Assembly (NCBI RefSeq): GCF_900168115.1
Contig: NZ_FUZC01000011.1
Coordinates: forward strand, 91,613 to 155,612
Source of the DNA: Salegentibacter salinarum
GTDB taxonomy: Bacteria > Bacteroidota > Bacteroidia > Flavobacteriales > Flavobacteriaceae
DNA length: 64,000 nucleotides
Direction of reading: 5' to 3'
Shown here piece after piece: positions 34,403 through 43,511 of the stretch. The notes beneath the pieces were generated by a model, which was not told the origin of the DNA, searched no databases, and saw only the letters and a program-made list of their open reading frames with translations. The translations under genes and the position numbers were made by a program. The stretch's first letter is position 1, and each line of letters starts with the position of its first letter.

Positions 34403-34684
34403 TTAGAAAATATTTATAAGAATAAAGATAGAGGATATTGCAAGGCTTAGCAAAAGTGCATTAAATACAATTTTTGATTTAAACTGCGCTAAAATCACGG
34501 TATTGAATCCCATACACACCACGACTACAATAAAAAGCTGAAGCATATCTATAAAGGTATGTCCGTTCATTAATATTAGCATTGCAGCTACAGATCCTAA
34601 ACAACTGGATGCGATAATCCCAATTGCAGAATATCCCATACTCATTTCTTCAAAATCGGCCAACAAAGTTTGGTAAAGTTTCAT
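34403..34684 (-). CDS. Small membrane protein, function unknown
   Basis: 93 residues with three hydrophobic segments, at about 16-37, 44-65 and 70-92, and a short polar N terminus. No family is recognised. Its tight link (9 bp) to a truncated hemoglobin and the shared upstream site suggest a role in the same condition. Confidence 0.7.
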   Translation of the reverse strand: MKLYQTLLADFEEMSMGYSAIGIIASSCLGSVAAMLILMNGHTFIDMLQLFIVVVVCMGFNTVILAQFKSKIVFNALLLSLAISSIFILINIF

Positions 34685-34708
34685 AATTTTTAATTTTTAA
34701 ATGTGAGG

Positions 34709-34754
34709 TAAAATTAAGGTTGAAGGCGCTGGATTCTTATGAGCAAAATCATAA
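34709..34754 (-). promoter_or_regulatory. Crp/Fnr-type palindrome and -7 box upstream of the membrane protein-globin operon
   Basis: TTATGAGCAAAATCATAA (34737-34754) is a perfect 6-bp inverted repeat with a 6-base gap (TGA-N6-TCA), centred at 34745.5. TAATTTTA on the minus strand (34716-34709) is a -7 box with one mismatch, 36.5 bp from the centre, as at the usp promoter. Confidence 0.68.
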
Positions 34755-34755
34755 T

Positions 34756-34796
34756 TCAAAAAAAAAGCCCGGTGAAAATTAAGTTTCCCGGGCTTT
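34756..34796 (-). terminator. Terminator of the CoA-transferase unit
   Basis: AAAGCCCGG (34764-34772) pairs with CCGGGCTTT (34788-34796), with further GAAA/TTTC pairing inside. On the minus strand a run of nine U follows. Confidence 0.88.
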
Positions 34797-34816
34797 GAAA
34801 ATCATTATAAGTAATT

Positions 34817-36109
34817 CTACCTAAATTGATTATGAGATTCTCTCTCCAATTGCTCCCTATGATCTGGATGCGCTATAGAGATAAGTTCTTTTGCTCTTTG
34901 TTTCAGGTTTTTTCCGTAGAGATTTACTACGCCATATTCTGTAGCAATATAATGCACGTGCGCCCTGGTAGTGGTTACACCGGCACCTTCTTTTAGAAAG
35001 GGTACAATCTTGGAAATACCGTTTTTGGTGATAGAAGGCATTGCGATAATGGGTTTCCCACCTTCAGAAAGTGCCGCGCCCCTTATAAAATCCATTTGCC
35101 CGCCAACTCCTGAGAATTGATATTTCCCAATAGTATCGGCACAAACCTGGCCGGTAAGATCTATTTCTATAGCCGAATTTATAGCGGTAACTTTAGGGTT
35201 TTGCCTAATTATGGCCGTATCGTTTGTATAGGCTGCTTCTTTAAAATGCACAATGGGATTATCGTCTATAAAATCATATAGATCAGGCGAACCTATGGCA
35301 AAACAAGTCACCAGTTTTCCGGTTTTTATTTCCTTATTTGCACCGGTAATCACTCCCGATTTTACCAGCGGAAGAATTCCGTCAGAAAACATTTCAGTAT
35401 GAATTCCAAGGTTTTTATGGTTTTGGAGATTATTTAAAACCACATTGGGGATGCCACCAATTCCCATTTGTAGGGTAGCACCATCTTCAATTAATTCGGC
35501 TACGTGTTTGCCAATTTGCTTTTCAATTTCGGTTGGAGCAGTAAAGCTGATAGCAAAAATAGGTTGATTCACTTCTATGGCAGCATCAATCTGGCTGCTA
35601 TGAATAATTCCGTCGCCGTGGGTTCTGGGTACATTCGGATTTATTTGTGCGATTACTTTTTTAGCCTTTTGAATAGCGGGTAAAGTAATATCTACCGAAA
35701 CACCCAGCGAACAATAGCCGTGTTTATCTGGTGGAGAAACCTGTATAAAAGCAACATCTAAAGGCAAAATATCCCTTCGGAAAAGATTATGGATTTCACT
35801 TAGAAAAATTGGAATATAAGTTCCTTTGTTGGAGTTAACCGCATTTCTAACATTCCCGGCAACGAAACACGTGTTTATGCTAAAAGACCCGGCAAAAGGT
35901 TCTTCGGTGTATTTTGCTTTTCCTTCGGTGTGAATTTGTATTATTTCAACATCATTCAATTCTTTATAACGATCACACAACGCATCAATTAGGATCACCG
36001 GGGTCATTGCGGCACCCTGAATAAAAATGCGGTCGCCAGATTTTACTCTGGCAACCGCATCTTGCGCCGATAATATTTTTAGATGATTCAGCATTTTAGG
36101 TTTTAACAT
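34817..36109 (-). CDS. Acetyl-CoA hydrolase/transferase family protein (4-hydroxybutyrate CoA-transferase-like)
   Basis: 430 residues of the class I CoA-transferase group that includes acetyl-CoA hydrolase, succinyl-CoA:acetate and 4-hydroxybutyrate CoA-transferases. GIGGIPNVVL near residue 218 is a CoA-binding loop, and the catalytic Glu probably lies in ATEYGVVNLYG near residue 391. It would move CoA between acetate and another acid, for example in overflow or fermentative metabolism. The exact substrates cannot be decided. Its first bases overlap the upstream yceI gene by 14 bp, so the two are coupled. Confidence 0.85.
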   Translation of the reverse strand: MLKPKMLNHLKILSAQDAVARVKSGDRIFIQGAAMTPVILIDALCDRYKELNDVEIIQIHTEGKAKYTEEPFAGSFSINTCFVAGNVRNAVNSNKGTYIPIFLSEIHNLFRRDILPLDVAFIQVSPPDKHGYCSLGVSVDITLPAIQKAKKVIAQINPNVPRTHGDGIIHSSQIDAAIEVNQPIFAISFTAPTEIEKQIGKHVAELIEDGATLQMGIGGIPNVVLNNLQNHKNLGIHTEMFSDGILPLVKSGVITGANKEIKTGKLVTCFAIGSPDLYDFIDDNPIVHFKEAAYTNDTAIIRQNPKVTAINSAIEIDLTGQVCADTIGKYQFSGVGGQMDFIRGAALSEGGKPIIAMPSITKNGISKIVPFLKEGAGVTTTRAHVHYIATEYGVVNLYGKNLKQRAKELISIAHPDHREQLERESHNQFR

Positions 36110-36674
36110 TTAGATTGAAATTGATTTCTATTTCCTCATCCAGGACAATTAGCCCAAAGATTTTACTTGGTGCTTCCAGGTTGAAATCTTTAATATTAAG
36201 TTTCAATTTTCCGTCAAAACAAAGTTGCTGATCCCTGGTGATTTCTACCGGAAATTTATAATCGTTATTAACTCCTGCAATGGTAAAGCCAATGGTAACT
36301 ATAGAATTTCCTTCCCCCCTCATATCTATTTTCTTTAGTTTAAGCAGGATTTCAGGATGTTCTTCAGATTTTAAAAGCTCGTGAAAATCTTTGTTTATTT
36401 TTCGGTTTCCACAATCAAAATATACATTTTCCAGGGGTAAAACACTATTCTTAAAATAAAGAATGTCACCGTTCTCTGTATAATGCACTTTAAAAGTTTC
36501 GTTTTTAAACCTTAGGGTATTAAACTCACATTCAAAATCATTGATATTGGTTGTGCCTTTTATAGTTAAGTGACTATCTGGAAGAATATCAATTTTTTTG
36601 GTTTCTAAACCGGTTTGTGCTACTCCCGAAAGAGTAAAGATTAATGCAAAAAGTAAAGGAAAATAAGTTTTCAT
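36096..36674 (-). CDS. YceI-like periplasmic protein (second copy)
   Basis: 192 residues. I start at ATG 36674, where a signal peptide begins (TYFPLLFALIFTLSGVAQ); the longer frame upstream has no such feature. The remaining ~175 residues resemble the YceI/polyisoprenoid-binding lipocalin-like barrel (LTIKGTTNINDFEC near residue 35, TIGFTIAGVNNDYKFPVEI near residue 127). YceI proteins bind isoprenoid quinones or lipids in their barrel. It is more divergent than the copy at 38103. A TATCTTTA box on the minus strand (36707-36700) may drive it separately. Confidence 0.75.
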   Translation of the reverse strand: MKTYFPLLFALIFTLSGVAQTGLETKKIDILPDSHLTIKGTTNINDFECEFNTLRFKNETFKVHYTENGDILYFKNSVLPLENVYFDCGNRKINKDFHELLKSEEHPEILLKLKKIDMRGEGNSIVTIGFTIAGVNNDYKFPVEITRDQQLCFDGKLKLNIKDFNLEAPSKIFGLIVLDEEIEINFNLNVKT

Positions 36675-36751
36675 CCTGGTTTGATTTAGGGCATTTCTAT
36701 AAAGATAAGTAATTGAATTCTGGTTAAGAAATGGTTGGCAACAGGAGATAA

Positions 36752-36791
36752 AAAGCCCCGGAGAATCTCGTGTGAGATAACATCCGGGGCT
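36752..36791 (-). terminator. Terminator after the porin gene
   Basis: A 9-bp stem (36754-36762 with 36783-36791) with an inner ATCTC/GAGAT hairpin, followed on the minus strand by five U. It separates the yceI-porin unit from the second yceI. Confidence 0.85.
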
Positions 36792-36802
36792 CAACATTCA
36801 AC

Positions 36803-38077
36803 TTAAAAACTAATCGCTGCTTCTAGCATAAGTCCGTTGAATTGTCCTCCGTGTAAAGGTGAACTTGTATTGTAACCATCATACTGTTGGTTTACATATT
36901 CAACCTTAGCAAGGATGTTTTTAGTCATAAACCATCCCGCAGAGGCTTGAACTCTATTGATGTCAATTTCATCACCGCTTGCGTGGTCACCATTTACAGT
37001 GTTATACCGTCCAGCTACATAGAAGTTCTCGTTTTGTCCAAATCTGTAGATAAGCTCTCCAGCAAGTTGAGTGAAACTACGGTCTTCAGTTTGAGATAGT
37101 TGTTTTCCGCTAGATCTTTCAAAAGTTCCGAAGAATTCAAGTCCACCATACTTTAAGAAAGGGTTTACCATAAAGGCGGTGATTTCATTTCCAAAGCGTG
37201 GGTTGTATCTACCAGAGGCAAAACCTTCTCCCATTACATCGTAATATCTAGATCCTGCACGGTCTGCACCGTAAAGGTAAGAGCTTGCTACACGGTTAGT
37301 GTGGTATACAGATCCTGTTAATCTAACTCTTAGATCATCTGCACCAGTAAATTGCTGGTTGTCGTATCCTAATTTAGCCAACCATGATACTCCATTAGCA
37401 TCGGGATTAACAACAGACTGGTTTAATTTACCGTTGGTAGCTCCAACCATTCCAATAAATCCATTGCTTCGGTAGTAAACTTCAGCACCAACTTCGGTAG
37501 TGAAAGCATCCATAATAAGGTTACCTACAAATGGGTTGTAAATAGCTTGTGCGTTATCGGTTCTTCTAAAGTGAGCATCACCATAGTTGTTCTCCATATG
37601 ACCAATTTTAATAGTCACTTTGTTCATTAGGTCTTCCATAAAGCCTGGACGTACAAACTCCAGTTTGTCAATTTGAATATACCCGTCTTTTACGTATGGT
37701 TCTGGGTGGTGACGAGAAGATAGATATGTTCTAAGGTGCATTCTAACTCCATCGTAAAGTGCAACATCAAGGTCAAGGTTAGCAGTAGGCAGGTTAAAGT
37801 TTGCGCCTATTTCTGGTAATCTTCCTACACTGCCATCTTCATTAGACCATTGTCCTGAAGATTCGTGGTCAAGTGCCTGGAACTGGATGGTAGATGCTCC
37901 ACCAACTCTTACTTTAACACCATCAAAAGTTGAAATAGTGTCTTTTGGAGCTTCAAACATATTAATTCCGCGTTGGTCTAATGGTCTAAAGTTATCCAGG
38001 TCTCTGTCCTGTGCCTGCATTTGCAAGCCAAAGAGAACGAATGCAATTAAGCCGAAGTATTTGATTGAATTTTTCAT
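36803..38077 (-). CDS. Outer-membrane porin-like protein
   Basis: 424 residues with a signal peptide (residues 1-22, ending QAQ) and about sixteen alternating beta strands. The C terminus LMLEAAISF with a final Phe is the outer-membrane insertion signal. It resembles Bacteroidota porins annotated as 'porin' or phosphate/alkane-type beta barrels. Substrate is unknown. It is 25 bp after a yceI gene and transcribed with it from a promoter with a Crp/Fnr-type site. Confidence 0.75.
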   Translation of the reverse strand: MKNSIKYFGLIAFVLFGLQMQAQDRDLDNFRPLDQRGINMFEAPKDTISTFDGVKVRVGGASTIQFQALDHESSGQWSNEDGSVGRLPEIGANFNLPTANLDLDVALYDGVRMHLRTYLSSRHHPEPYVKDGYIQIDKLEFVRPGFMEDLMNKVTIKIGHMENNYGDAHFRRTDNAQAIYNPFVGNLIMDAFTTEVGAEVYYRSNGFIGMVGATNGKLNQSVVNPDANGVSWLAKLGYDNQQFTGADDLRVRLTGSVYHTNRVASSYLYGADRAGSRYYDVMGEGFASGRYNPRFGNEITAFMVNPFLKYGGLEFFGTFERSSGKQLSQTEDRSFTQLAGELIYRFGQNENFYVAGRYNTVNGDHASGDEIDINRVQASAGWFMTKNILAKVEYVNQQYDGYNTSSPLHGGQFNGLMLEAAISF

Positions 38078-38102
38078 TGTGATAATTTTTAAAATTGAAT
38101 AG

Positions 38103-38690
38103 TTATTTAGAAAATGTGGATTTGAATTTAATAGTTACTTCCTCGCCGGTGGTAATTGTTCCAAACATAGCAGTAGGAGGGTCAATTTTGTAATTGGTCA
38201 TGTTAAGGCTTTCTTCGCCGTTTATTTCCAATTTGTTTCCGTTAAGCTTAGCAGTGAATTCTACCGGTACTTGTTTAGAAACCCCCGAAATTTTTAAAGT
38301 TGCAAGGCCATTTATTTTGTAAGAGTTGCTGCCGTTGGCTTCAATCTTCTTAACCTCGTCTAACTTAAATTCGATGTTTTTATATTTATCGGTATTAAGT
38401 GCTTTGTAAGCATTTTTGTCCATTCCGCCCTTTCCACTTTCCAGGCTTTCAGCAGGAACGCTAACCTGAAGTTCTGAGATACCTGTTAACTTTCCATCTT
38501 CGGTGGTAATTGTTGCTCCTCCTTGTTTAGAGGTTGCCTTCATTTCCCAATCGTGGATATTAGAGGTTCCTTCAACAACAATTTCAGAAGAATTATCCAT
38601 TCTAAAGTTTTGTCCGAACATGCTGCCTGCGGTCAGCAACATAAAAAATACGCCTGTAAGAATTACTTGATATGATTTTAAAACTTTCAT
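38103..38690 (-). CDS. YceI family periplasmic protein (first copy)
   Basis: 195 residues. The signal peptide (residues 1-27) is followed by a YceI barrel: VVEGTSNIHDWEMKAT near residue 35 is the family hallmark, and LKISGVSKQVPVEFTAKL near residue 128 a second one. These proteins bind polyisoprenoids such as ubiquinone or menaquinone precursors in the periplasm. It leads the unit with the porin. The upstream region carries TGACGAGAGTCA at 38746-38757. Confidence 0.88.
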   Translation of the reverse strand: MKVLKSYQVILTGVFFMLLTAGSMFGQNFRMDNSSEIVVEGTSNIHDWEMKATSKQGGATITTEDGKLTGISELQVSVPAESLESGKGGMDKNAYKALNTDKYKNIEFKLDEVKKIEANGSNSYKINGLATLKISGVSKQVPVEFTAKLNGNKLEINGEESLNMTNYKIDPPTAMFGTITTGEEVTIKFKSTFSK

Positions 38691-38714
38691 GATATTAGGT
38701 TTTTAAGTTTGGTA

Positions 38715-38758
38715 CAAAGTTGGGGCAGAAATGCAGCAGAATCTATGACGAGAGTCAG
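38715..38758 (-). promoter_or_regulatory. Crp/Fnr-type site and -7 box upstream of yceI-porin
   Basis: TGACGAGAGTCA (38746-38757) is a perfect TGAC-N4-GTCA palindrome centred at 38751.5. On the minus strand CAACTTTG (38722-38715), one mismatch to TAnnTTTG, lies 36.5 bp from the centre, the same distance as at the usp and globin promoters. Confidence 0.7.
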
Positions 38759-38943
38759 GTTTGAGAATATTTAGTAGAAAGAATTTGGAGAGACACCATA
38801 GAGGACTTTATAGTGTTTACAAGGGTTTTCGCTAACTAAAACGTTTGCGATTTTCGAATATACAAAGATTTTTTAGCCGAAAAAAAATGAAAATTACTCC
38901 CAATTATCTCTTTATTATTAAAAAGAAAGTTAAAACTGTCTTT

Positions 38944-39822
38944 TTAATAATAAAGCTCGTCGGTTTTCAGGTTTAAGAACCTTGAAGTAGCAAAAAATGT
39001 ACTCAGCCACGTGATAAGGATTCCCATAACAAACACACCTATAAACAAAGCAGCAAGCAATTTTACGTCTGAAGTTAATGAAAGCTGTGGAAAGCTATTG
39101 TTAAGGTAATAAAGCGCACCGGCCATTCCAATAAGTGCGATTAGGGCACCAATTATTCCCAGTTTCACACTTTGCCAAATAAATGGCCTGCGAATAAAAC
39201 CTTTGGTAGCACCTACCATTTGCATGGTTTTTATAATAAATCGTTTCGAATAAACCGAAAGTCTGATGGAGCTATTTATAAGCAATACCGCAATAAATGT
39301 AAAAACCCCGCTCGCAATAAGTACCCAGAAACTTATTTTCTTTACATTTTCGTTTAAAAGTGCGATAAGCGGTTTATCATAAATCACTTCATCTACAAAA
39401 TTTTTGGAAGTAAGATCTGCAGCGATTTCATCTACCTGTTCGCCAGAGACAAAATCAGCGTTCATATATACATCTATAGAATTCTGTAGAGGATTATAGC
39501 CTAAAAATTCCATAAAGTCCTCACCTATTTCCTTGCTGTGGGCTTCGGCTGCTTCTTCTTTAGAAACATAGGTGGTAGATTTTGTATAATCGGCCATCGC
39601 CAGACTTTTCTTGAGTTGTTCTATCTCAACCTCTTTGGCGGTATCTTTTAAATATACGGTAAGGGCAATTTGTTCTTTAAAATGATCGGCTACTTTTTTG
39701 GTGTTTAAAACCAGTAACCCCAACATTCCTAATAAAAAAAGTACTAAAGCAATACTAATCACTACCGAAAAATAAGACGAGATTAATCGACGTCTCTGGT
39801 ACTTTTCAAAAGATGTGCTCAT
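38944..39822 (-). CDS. ftsX: Cell division protein FtsX
   Basis: 292 residues: a short cytoplasmic N terminus, one membrane segment (about 18-40), a large periplasmic loop (about 41-165) and three more membrane segments to the end. It has the MKTMQMVGATKGFIRRPF-type motif (near residue 198) of FtsX. With the ATPase FtsE it forms a type VII ABC complex that activates septal wall hydrolases. ftsE is not adjacent; it is unlinked to ftsX in many Bacteroidota. Confidence 0.93.
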   Translation of the reverse strand: MSTSFEKYQRRRLISSYFSVVISIALVLFLLGMLGLLVLNTKKVADHFKEQIALTVYLKDTAKEVEIEQLKKSLAMADYTKSTTYVSKEEAAEAHSKEIGEDFMEFLGYNPLQNSIDVYMNADFVSGEQVDEIAADLTSKNFVDEVIYDKPLIALLNENVKKISFWVLIASGVFTFIAVLLINSSIRLSVYSKRFIIKTMQMVGATKGFIRRPFIWQSVKLGIIGALIALIGMAGALYYLNNSFPQLSLTSDVKLLAALFIGVFVMGILITWLSTFFATSRFLNLKTDELYY

Positions 39823-39970
39823 AGGTGACCTTAGATTTTTTGTAAAAATATAAAAGTTAAGCGTTCATTTTCTTTAAAACGTTTAAAGTTTGAAAAAATT
39901 AGTAAACTCAAAAATTATTTTATCAGGAATGCCAGAAATATCTATGAGTTATCTCTAAAAAATCTAATTT

Positions 39971-40001
39971 AGTCAAGCTGAACTTGTTTCAGCTTCTAAC
40001 A
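39971..40001. repeat. Palindromic repeat, family A (single arm)
   Basis: AGTCAAGCTGAACTTGTTTC AGCTTCTAAC is almost the same as the elements at 6612 and 33899. Confidence 0.65.
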
Positions 40002-40061
40002 TGTTTAATAACATAGAGGTTATGATAAGTTTAGAATTGAATAGTGAAAAGCGTGAATAAT

Positions 40062-40988
40062 ATGAAAATTTTAATCTTCGGAATTGGAGGGGTAGGTGGT
40101 TATTTTGGTGGAAAACTCGCCCGTGCGGGTTATGATGTTACGATGATTGCCCGCGGAAAACACCTGGAAGCAATAAAGAAAAACGGACTCGAAGTTGAAA
40201 GTATCAACGCGAATTTTAAAGTAAAACCTGATTTGGCAACCGATAATTTAGCCGAAGTTCCTACGCCGGACCTGGTGATTTTAGGCGTAAAATCTTGGCA
40301 AATTCAGGAAGTTGCAAAGCAATTAAAACCTATTATTTCAGCTGAAACGATGGTGTTGCCTTTACAAAATGGCGCCAATAACGTTGAAAAGCTACAAGAA
40401 ATCCTTCCGAAGAAAAATATACTGGCAGGGCTTTGCCATATTGTTAGTTTTGTAGAAAAACCGGGAAAAATAAAACACGTTTCTTTTGAACCGCGCATCA
40501 CTTTTGGTGAGATTGATAATTCAAATTCCGAAAGAATTAAGCAATTAAAAAAGGTATTCTATAAGGCCAAAATCACCAATTTTATCCCTGAAAACATTCA
40601 ACTGGAAATATGGAAAAAATTTCTCTTTATAGCTACTATAAGTAGCCTTGGCGGATTAACACGGGTTTCTATAGATAAAATAAGGGAAAGCGAATATTTA
40701 TATAATCTTTTACAAAAAACTGCTCAGGAAATTAAGTTAATAGCCAATGCTAAGGGAATTCCCTTAGCAGCCGAACACCTGGAAAAAGCTTTTGAAATTA
40801 TTCAAAATCAGCCTCCGGGAACAACAGCTTCCACGCAACGCGATATTATGGCCGGCCGGCCTTCAGAATTAGAAAATTTCAACGGGTTTATTGTAAAAGA
40901 AGCCGAAAAATTAGGCATTGTAACACCGGTAAATAAAATGATCTACGAGTGTTTGCTGCCTATGGAAAGTGAAGCGAGGAATAATTAG
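40062..40988 (+). CDS. panE: Ketopantoate reductase (2-dehydropantoate 2-reductase)
   Basis: 308 residues. The N-terminal Rossmann loop FGIGGVGGYFGG (from residue 5) binds NADPH; LEIWKKFLFIATISSLGGLTR (about residues 185-205) and QPPGTTASTQRDIMAGRPSELE near residue 250 are PanE/ApbA marks. It reduces ketopantoate for pantothenate and CoA synthesis. I start at ATG 40062 instead of GTG 40044 so the Rossmann strand begins at the N terminus, as usual. The stop overlaps the converging GH31 gene by four bases. Confidence 0.87.
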   Translation: MKILIFGIGGVGGYFGGKLARAGYDVTMIARGKHLEAIKKNGLEVESINANFKVKPDLATDNLAEVPTPDLVILGVKSWQIQEVAKQLKPIISAETMVLPLQNGANNVEKLQEILPKKNILAGLCHIVSFVEKPGKIKHVSFEPRITFGEIDNSNSERIKQLKKVFYKAKITNFIPENIQLEIWKKFLFIATISSLGGLTRVSIDKIRESEYLYNLLQKTAQEIKLIANAKGIPLAAEHLEKAFEIIQNQPPGTTASTQRDIMAGRPSELENFNGFIVKEAEKLGIVTPVNKMIYECLLPMESEARNN

Positions 40989-43399
40989 TTATCCCCGTTT
41001 TCCCCATTGAAATCCAGTTCTGAAAAGTTCTCATTTATAATCATAGTGAGACACCCGTTAACCTGTAAATGCTCCAAAGATTTGGTTTCATTATCCAGCT
41101 GAATGGTTTTTATCTCAAACGGCAGTCCGTGAATTTTTAATTTGAAATTTTTACAATCGCTTTCAAAAGAGCCTTCTTTATGCTGCTGAATAATTAACTG
41201 ATTTTTCCTTCCGGTAAGTTTGAAACTTCTTAAGCAAAAACGTCCTTTGGTGTAATCGTACCCATCGTGGGCATCCTCAAAGAATTGCGAATCTTCTTTG
41301 CCTTTTTTGTAATAAACTTCCAGGGTTATTTCTTCTATTTTTTTCTCTGAAACATACTGTTGAATCGGATATTTTGGAACAATAGCACCTTCTTTTATAA
41401 AAACCGGCATACTGTCTATATCTGCATCTACCCACATTTCCTTGCCGCCTTTTACCAGTTCATCAGTCCAGTAGTTATACCAGTTTCCGCGAGGTACATA
41501 CATACGTCTTCCCTTGGCATTTGGCTCAATTACGGGGCAGGCAAGAATGCTATCACCAAAAATAAATTCATCTATTCTGTAATGTGTATTTACATCTTCC
41601 TGGTCAAACATTACCAAAGATTTTATCAACGGAATGCCTTTTTCAGTATAATCCCAAAACGCGGTGTAGAGATAAGGCAATAATTGGTAACGCAATTCAA
41701 TAAACTTGCGTACTATATCCGTAATATCTTCATCAAAGGTCCAGGGTTCCTGGTCGCCGTGATCTCCAGAAGAATGTACCCTGAAGAAAGGATGAAATGT
41801 GGCTAATTGAATCCATCTTGTAAAAAGTTCACCGTGAGGTTGTTCTGCGAAACCGCCAATATCACTTCCGGCAAAAGAAAATCCGGACATTGCCAGGCGC
41901 TGTACCTGCACGTTCGCGATCCATAAATGTTCCCAGTTGGCGATATTATCGCCAGTCCAGGTTGAGGTGTAACGCTGGGTTCCCGAATAAGCCGCTCTTG
42001 TAATTACAAAAGGTCTTTTTGGATGGGAGAATTTTTTTACTCCGTGGTATGTGGCGCGAGCCATTTGCATCCCGTAGATATTATGCGCTTTTCTATGGCT
42101 ACAGGGATTTGCATCATAATCGTGCCTTACATCGTGTGGAAAAGTTTTATTCGGAACTTCCATCACCGCAGGTTCGTTCATATCGTTCCAGATACCTTTA
42201 ACCCCAATATCTTCAATTAATTCTTTGAAAAGTCCGGACCACCATTCCCTGACTTTCGGATTGGTAAAATCGGGGAAATAGCATTCTCCCGGCCAAACTT
42301 TTCCTTTAATATAAGGGCCATCGGCGCGTTTACAGAAATAATCATTTTCCAGTCCTTCTTTATAAACCCAGTAATTTTTATCAATTTTAATCCCGGGATC
42401 AATGATCGCCACGGTTTTAAAACCATCGGCTTCAAGTTCCTTTACCATTCGTTTTGGATCGGGAAAATATTCTTTGTTCCAGGTAAAACACCTAAAACCT
42501 TCCATATAATCAATGTCCAGGTAAATAGCATCACAAGGAATTTGCAATTCCCTGAATTTAGAAGTGATTTCCTTCACCTTACTTTCCGGGTAATAGCTCC
42601 ATTTGCATTGATGAAAACCAAGTGCCCACAAGGGTGGTAAATCTGGTTTTCCGGTTAAATCGGTATAATATTCTACAACATCAGTCATTTTTGGGCCGTA
42701 AATGAAGTAGTAATTCATCTCGCCTCCCTGTGCCCAAAAACTGGTTACAAATCGTCGTTCCTGTGCAAAATCAAAATAAGATCTAAAAGTGTTATCAAAG
42801 AAAATTCCGTAGGCCTTTTTATTATGAAGTCCGGTGTAAAACGGAATCGTTTTATAAATAGGATCTGTATCTTTTCCATAGGCATAGGAATCGGTTACCC
42901 AGTTTTCAAAGCGTTTCCCTTTAAGGTTTAAGTGTCCCGGTTTGTCTCCGAGCCCAAAATAGCTTTCGCCATCGTGAGAAACTTTACTCATTTTTACAAT
43001 GTCACCGCCAAACTCGTAGCTTTCTTCCCAATGGAAACCCAGCTCATCTTCATTGATCAAAGTACCGTCTGCACGATCAAAAATCTTAACTTTTAAACCT
43101 TTTTTCGAAACTTCACAGATAATTTTGGTAGTGGTAATACTGTAATTACCCTCCTTTTCTTCAATATCTAATTGGTTGTAACCAATGCTCGCGTGTTTGG
43201 TAATTGCGTAAGAAAAATCTTTCGAAAACATCCCGGTGGTAGAATATCTAAAGCGAAGCAAGCCATCCCGAAGGATAGTGATTTGCAATGCCACATCATT
43301 TTCTGTGGTAAAATAGAGGGTATCCACATCTTTACGGAAGGAAACTACATTAGATGGAAAAGCATTTCCCTTTTGTTCTAACTCGGTATTGGTGATCAT
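40985..43399 (-). CDS. Glycoside hydrolase family 31 (alpha-glucosidase type)
   Basis: 804 residues of the GH31 (beta/alpha)8 family. The catalytic nucleophile is the Asp in GIWNDMNEPAV (near residue 398), and the acid/base Asp lies in FSFAGSDIGGF (near residue 510). DAIYLDIDYMEGFRCFTW and RAAYSGTQRY are further GH31 landmarks. There is no signal peptide, so it is probably cytoplasmic. It follows glgB 112 bp downstream and likely hydrolyses alpha-1,4/1,6-glucosides from glycogen turnover, though other alpha-glucosides are possible. Confidence 0.9.
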   Translation of the reverse strand: MITNTELEQKGNAFPSNVVSFRKDVDTLYFTTENDVALQITILRDGLLRFRYSTTGMFSKDFSYAITKHASIGYNQLDIEEKEGNYSITTTKIICEVSKKGLKVKIFDRADGTLINEDELGFHWEESYEFGGDIVKMSKVSHDGESYFGLGDKPGHLNLKGKRFENWVTDSYAYGKDTDPIYKTIPFYTGLHNKKAYGIFFDNTFRSYFDFAQERRFVTSFWAQGGEMNYYFIYGPKMTDVVEYYTDLTGKPDLPPLWALGFHQCKWSYYPESKVKEITSKFRELQIPCDAIYLDIDYMEGFRCFTWNKEYFPDPKRMVKELEADGFKTVAIIDPGIKIDKNYWVYKEGLENDYFCKRADGPYIKGKVWPGECYFPDFTNPKVREWWSGLFKELIEDIGVKGIWNDMNEPAVMEVPNKTFPHDVRHDYDANPCSHRKAHNIYGMQMARATYHGVKKFSHPKRPFVITRAAYSGTQRYTSTWTGDNIANWEHLWIANVQVQRLAMSGFSFAGSDIGGFAEQPHGELFTRWIQLATFHPFFRVHSSGDHGDQEPWTFDEDITDIVRKFIELRYQLLPYLYTAFWDYTEKGIPLIKSLVMFDQEDVNTHYRIDEFIFGDSILACPVIEPNAKGRRMYVPRGNWYNYWTDELVKGGKEMWVDADIDSMPVFIKEGAIVPKYPIQQYVSEKKIEEITLEVYYKKGKEDSQFFEDAHDGYDYTKGRFCLRSFKLTGRKNQLIIQQHKEGSFESDCKNFKLKIHGLPFEIKTIQLDNETKSLEHLQVNGCLTMIINENFSELDFNGENGDN

Positions 43400-43511
43400 A
43401 TTTTATAATGGATTACTGGGCAATAAAAGAACTGAATTGTTTTGATATATAAGTTAGTATTCACAAAATATTTATGAGCGTTTATTAACTACATCGTTGT
43501 TGTTCATTTAA

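Noticed and set aside
36675..36797. Longer N terminus of the second YceI
   Set aside because: It overlaps the porin terminator and hides the clear signal peptide that begins at 36674.
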